Origin: Actinomycetota bacterium
GTDB taxonomy: Bacteria > Actinomycetota > Acidimicrobiia > IMCC26256 > JACDBD01
DNA length: 7,317 nucleotides
Direction: 5' to 3'
NCBI GenBank assembly: GCA_013695115.1
Contig: JACDBD010000454.1
Span: 1-7,317 of the forward strand
Positions 4,831 to 7,317 of this stretch are shown in pieces. The translations under genes and the position numbers were made by a program. Each line of letters starts with the position of its first letter. Position 1 is the stretch's first letter. Below the pieces are notes generated by a model, which saw nothing but the letters and a program-made list of their open reading frames with translations, was not told where the DNA came from and made no database searches.

Positions 4831-7034
4831 CCGCCCTCCTCGCCGAGGAACACGGCCCGCACCAGGTCGTCGCGCTCGGCGAGCTCGGCGGCGGGGCCCT
4901 CGAAGCGGACCTGGCCCTTCTCGAGGAAGATCGCCCGGTCGGCCACGGTCAGGGCGACGTTGAGCGACTGCTCGACGACGATCATCGTGAGCCCGCCGGC
5001 CTTGAGCCGCTCGATCACCGTGAGCAGCTCCTGGATCACCGTGGGGGCGAGGCCGAGCGACAGCTCGTCGACGAGCAGGACCTCGGGGTCGTGCATCAGC
5101 GCCATCGCGAGGGCGAGCATCTGCTGCTGGCCGCCGGAGAGGTCGTCGGCCGGCTCCCGGAGGCGATCCCGCAGCACCGGGAAGGGCTCGAGCGACCGGT
5201 CGACCCTTCGTTGGAGGTCGGCGCCCGAGTAGCGGAAGCCGGCCATGCGCAGGTTCTCCTCGACGGTGAGCGTGGGGAAGATCGCCTTCCCGCCCGCGAG
5301 CTGGGCGATGCCCGCCTTGGCGCGCAGCTCGGGGTCGGCGTAGGTGATCATGCGGCCGTTCAGCCGCACGACCCCGCGGCTGGGTACGCCGAGCCCGCTC
5401 ACAACCCGCAGGGCGGTGCTCTTGCCCGCCCCGTTGGTGCCGAGCATGGCCAGCACCTCGCCCCGGTGCACCTCGAAGGCCACGTCGAAGAGCACCTGGA
5501 CGCGCCCGTACGCGAAATCGAGGTTGCGCACCTGGAGCACCGGGACGCGGGCGCCAGGCTCACGCATCCGAACGTGCTCCTCGCGTTCCTCGGTGAGCTC
5601 CTCGACCACGAGGGAGATGTCGCGCCGCACGTGGCGGGCGCCGATCGAGATGAGCAGCCCCCCGATGAAGGTGGAGGGCAGGATCACGATCGTGAGCGCG
5701 GTCCGGGGCCCGAACGCGTCGCTGAGCAGCCCGGTGAGCACGGCGCCGAAGAACGCGCCGAAGAGAAAGAGGTAGATGCCGACGAGGGCGGTACCGCGCG
5801 ATCGGAGGCGGTAGGGGATGATCGTGGAGATCACCGCCGGGAGGATCGCGAACGCCGCTCGTGACAGGGCGACCGCGAGCGCGAGCAGCGGGACGACCGT
5901 CCAGATGTTCGGCATCCAGATGGCGGCGACTTGGGAGGCCCCGAACAGCGCGACGAGCAGGCCGACGAACGCCATCGCCGCCGGGGGTGAGCGCCGGAAG
6001 AGCTCGTCGGAGTGGCGGCCCGCGATCGCGATCGACGCGAGCGCGGGCAGGAACGTGACCGTCCCGACCAAGCCGCGCTCGAAGGCGTCGAGGCCGAGCT
6101 CCTCTTCGAGGAAGAGGTTGAGGAAGATCGGGGTGCTGAAGAGGGCGAACCCCAACGCGGCCATCCCGGTGAGGAAGAAGTAGAAGCTGCGGATCTTGCG
6201 CAGCCGCTCGAACGCGACCGAGAGCGAGATCGGCAGCTCGCCGGCGTCCTCGGCGAGCTCCTCCCCGAGGACTGAGCGCATCTCGTGGCGGCCGCGGCGC
6301 GGCTCCTTGATCGTGACCGTCGACACCGCCAGAGGGATGGCGATGATGCCGGTGAGGAAGAACACCCACCGCCAGCCCTCGTCACCGCCGGCGAGCGCGG
6401 CGACGCCGCCGGCAAACAGCGGCGCGAGGGCGAGGCCGAACACGGTGAACCCGCCGGTGAGGGCGAAGATCTTGCCCCGGGCCTCGATCGGATAGGTGTC
6501 GATCAGCAGCGGCCCGGTGACGGGCAGGTGGTACGACTGGCCGAGCCCGGCGCCGAGGCGGGCGACGAACAGCTGGAACGCGTTCGCCACGAAGCCGGTC
6601 GCGATGATGACGCACGACCACACCGTCATCGCCGCGGTCATCACGTACTTGCGCGGCACCCGGTCGGCGAGCGACGAGATCGGCACCGAGCCGAGCAGGA
6701 ACAGCACGCCGAAGGCACCCGCGATCGCCCCGAGCACGGCGTCGGACACGTCGAGCGACCGCTGGATGTCGGGCGCGAGGACCGCCAGCGCGGTGTTGTC
6801 GAAGAACTCGATGAACCCGAGCAGGCCGACGATCACGACGGTGCGGGTGCCGCCTTCGCGCAGCGCCCGGCGCAGCGAAACGCTCTCGCCGCCGACTCCC
6901 GGGAGTAGGTCGTCGGGCAGCACCACGTCCTCGCGACCGGCCGCCTCCGCGGCCTGGCGGCGCTCCTCCTCGTCGAGCACCGCGCCCACGAGGGAGGCGG
7001 GCGTGTCCGGTGCTGCGTCCCCGTCGTCGGTCAC
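4827..7034 (-). CDS. MFS carrier fused to a LivF-type ABC ATPase
   Basis: This 735-residue protein combines two transport superfamilies. Residues 1-62 are an acidic, helix-prone cytoplasmic extension. Residues 63-466 show twelve hydrophobic segments (about 64-86, 98-118, 130-149, 152-172, 188-212, 222-241, 284-306, 316-338, 350-374, 375-398, 414-436, 444-466) with a central loop at 242-283. MFS motif A appears as SLADRVPRKYV (121-131), with a weaker copy, GRHSDELFRR, at 339-348. The overall look is closest to spinster/general MFS_1 carriers. A charged linker (467-497) leads to a LivF ATPase at about 498-730: Walker A GTNGAGKST (532-540), IFPTLTVEENL (585-595), canonical LSGGQQQ (632-638), Walker B VLLVDE (652-657), and VEQ (687-689) where many ABC ATPases have His. 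An even helix count keeps both ends cytoplasmic, as the ATPase requires. The gene is first in a two-gene operon with LivHMG. The GTG start is preceded by a G-rich Shine-Dalgarno stretch at 7046-7039. Confidence 0.9.
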   Translation of the reverse strand: MTDDGDAAPDTPASLVGAVLDEEERRQAAEAAGREDVVLPDDLLPGVGGESVSLRRALREGGTRTVVIVGLLGFIEFFDNTALAVLAPDIQRSLDVSDAVLGAIAGAFGVLFLLGSVPISSLADRVPRKYVMTAAMTVWSCVIIATGFVANAFQLFVARLGAGLGQSYHLPVTGPLLIDTYPIEARGKIFALTGGFTVFGLALAPLFAGGVAALAGGDEGWRWVFFLTGIIAIPLAVSTVTIKEPRRGRHEMRSVLGEELAEDAGELPISLSVAFERLRKIRSFYFFLTGMAALGFALFSTPIFLNLFLEEELGLDAFERGLVGTVTFLPALASIAIAGRHSDELFRRSPPAAMAFVGLLVALFGASQVAAIWMPNIWTVVPLLALAVALSRAAFAILPAVISTIIPYRLRSRGTALVGIYLFLFGAFFGAVLTGLLSDAFGPRTALTIVILPSTFIGGLLISIGARHVRRDISLVVEELTEEREEHVRMREPGARVPVLQVRNLDFAYGRVQVLFDVAFEVHRGEVLAMLGTNGAGKSTALRVVSGLGVPSRGVVRLNGRMITYADPELRAKAGIAQLAGGKAIFPTLTVEENLRMAGFRYSGADLQRRVDRSLEPFPVLRDRLREPADDLSGGQQQMLALAMALMHDPEVLLVDELSLGLAPTVIQELLTVIERLKAGGLTMIVVEQSLNVALTVADRAIFLEKGQVRFEGPAAELAERDDLVRAVFLGEEGG
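4831..4840 (-). promoter_or_regulatory. Ribosome binding site and translational coupling at the fusion-gene junction
   Basis: AGGAGG (4840-4835) lies 4 bases before the GTG at 4830 and inside the last codons of the upstream gene. The upstream TGA (4829-4827) overlaps this GTG as GTGA. This arrangement usually means coupled translation and near-equal synthesis of the two proteins, as expected for subunits of one complex. Confidence 0.7.
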
Positions 7035-7038
7035 CCGG

Positions 7039-7046
7039 CTCCCCCC
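7039..7046 (-). promoter_or_regulatory. Ribosome binding site for the MFS-LivF gene
   Basis: On the minus strand, GGGGGGAG (7046-7039) lies 4 bases before the GTG at 7034. It is a G-rich, purine-only Shine-Dalgarno-like stretch of the same style as the receptor's. Between it and the gene upstream I find no convincing -35/-10 pair, so the operon's promoter is either non-canonical or lies farther upstream, possibly in or beyond the gene at the right edge. Confidence 0.45.
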
Positions 7047-7095
7047 GGCACCATCCAGTGAGGCGAGGCGCGCTGCCCACGCCCGTGGCGCGAAA

Positions 7096-7317
7096 TCATG
7101 ACAGGCGCGTCAGGTTGTAGGTACGGGCCGCAGTCCCGTCAGGGGCCACCCGGGCGGTCACCCGGTGCCGGGTCGGCTCCGGCCGGCCCGGCGAAGCGGA
7201 CGAGGGTGAACACGGCGAGCAAGACCCCGCCAGCTGGGTACCGCGCCGCGCGAGCAGCAGGAGCCCGCCCGCCACCACTCCGCTCACGAAGAACACGACG
7301 AACCACCGCGGCCCCGG
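7096..7317 (-). CDS. 3' end of a small membrane protein, probably frameshifted
   Basis: The minus-strand frame enters from the right edge and stops with TGA at 7098-7096. Its first residues form a strong membrane helix (RWFVVFFVSGVVAGG, then LLLLARRG), after which it turns into Ser/Pro/Arg-rich sequence without protein-like character. From the GGGG run at 7228-7225, another frame of the same strand gives a second hydrophobic helix (VLLAVFTLVRFAG) and a short Pro/Gly/Asp tail ending with TGA at 7141-7139. One extra G in that run would join the two helices into a single natural-looking two-helix C-terminus. The likely intact gene therefore covers 7139-7317 and beyond, and the 7096 stop is an artefact of the shift. 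The family is not recognised. An internal start at GTG 7296 is possible, but the frame is open to the window edge. Confidence 0.4.
   Translation of the reverse strand, partial: PGPRWFVVFFVSGVVAGGLLLLARRGTQLAGSCSPCSPSSASPGRPEPTRHRVTARVAPDGTAARTYNLTRLS

Noticed and set aside
2209..5232. A 1007-codon open frame on the plus strand across the whole LivHMG gene, longer than the gene itself
   Set aside because: Its translation is dominated by His, Asp, Glu, Arg, Gly and Gln with no hydrophobic core or motif. This is the expected antisense image of a membrane protein written with G/C third positions. The minus-strand frame has complete LivH, LivM and LivG motifs.
7031..7054. A seven-codon leader frame (MVPGGAG) ending as GTGA over the MFS-LivF start
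   Set aside because: It has no ribosome site of its own, and its bases are explained by the Shine-Dalgarno stretch of the main gene. A chance short frame is the simpler reading.
7160..7173. Inverted repeat ACCCGG-TG-CCGGGT considered as a terminator
   Set aside because: It lies inside the coding tail of the right-edge gene, no T-run follows it on either strand, and GC-rich dyads of this size are common here.
1..7317. CRISPR arrays, tRNA or rRNA genes, insertion sequences, attachment sites
   Set aside because: I looked for regularly spaced repeats, tRNA-like arms, transposase motifs and terminal inverted repeats on both strands and found none I can support.

Overview
The window is GC-rich (roughly 70% by eye), with strong G/C preference at third codon positions, GTG starts and long antisense shadow frames. 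This fits a high-GC Actinomycetota genome. The fused transporter architecture makes me think of Acidimicrobiia or a related lineage, but that is an inference from gene style, not a phylogenetic result.

Layout, left to right. (1) Positions 1-270, minus strand: the 5' part of a small membrane protein that leaves the window on the left. (2) About 271-694: a divergent non-coding region with a sigma70-type promoter candidate (613-641) and a few short dyads. (3) 695-2014, plus strand: an exported lipoprotein with a type-1 periplasmic binding fold, the likely solute receptor. (4) 4830-2023, minus strand: one 935-residue polypeptide that is LivH + LivM + LivG in series (two permeases and one ATPase). 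It converges on the receptor gene with only 8 bases between the stop codons. (5) 7034-4827, minus strand: one 735-residue polypeptide that is a complete 12-helix MFS carrier followed by a LivF-type ATPase. Its stop overlaps the start of the LivHMG gene (GTGA, 4 bases). (6) 7096-7317, minus strand: the 3' end of another small membrane protein, apparently frameshifted.

Together, genes 3-5 make a full set of parts for a branched-chain-amino-acid-type (HAAT/LIV) ABC importer: receptor, two permease domains and two ATPase domains. The usual five polypeptides are reduced to three, and a whole secondary carrier is attached to one ATPase. If the parts assemble as in ordinary LIV transporters, one copy of each fusion gives a complete LivHMGF core with a second, 12-helix membrane module beside it. 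Read by eye, the two ATPase domains differ in a complementary way: LivG has intact core motifs but a variant signature, while LivF has a canonical signature but altered Q-loop and H-loop positions. This predicts one consensus and one degenerate ATP site. The MFS-LivF fusion is the most unusual object here. The substrate cannot be read from the sequence.
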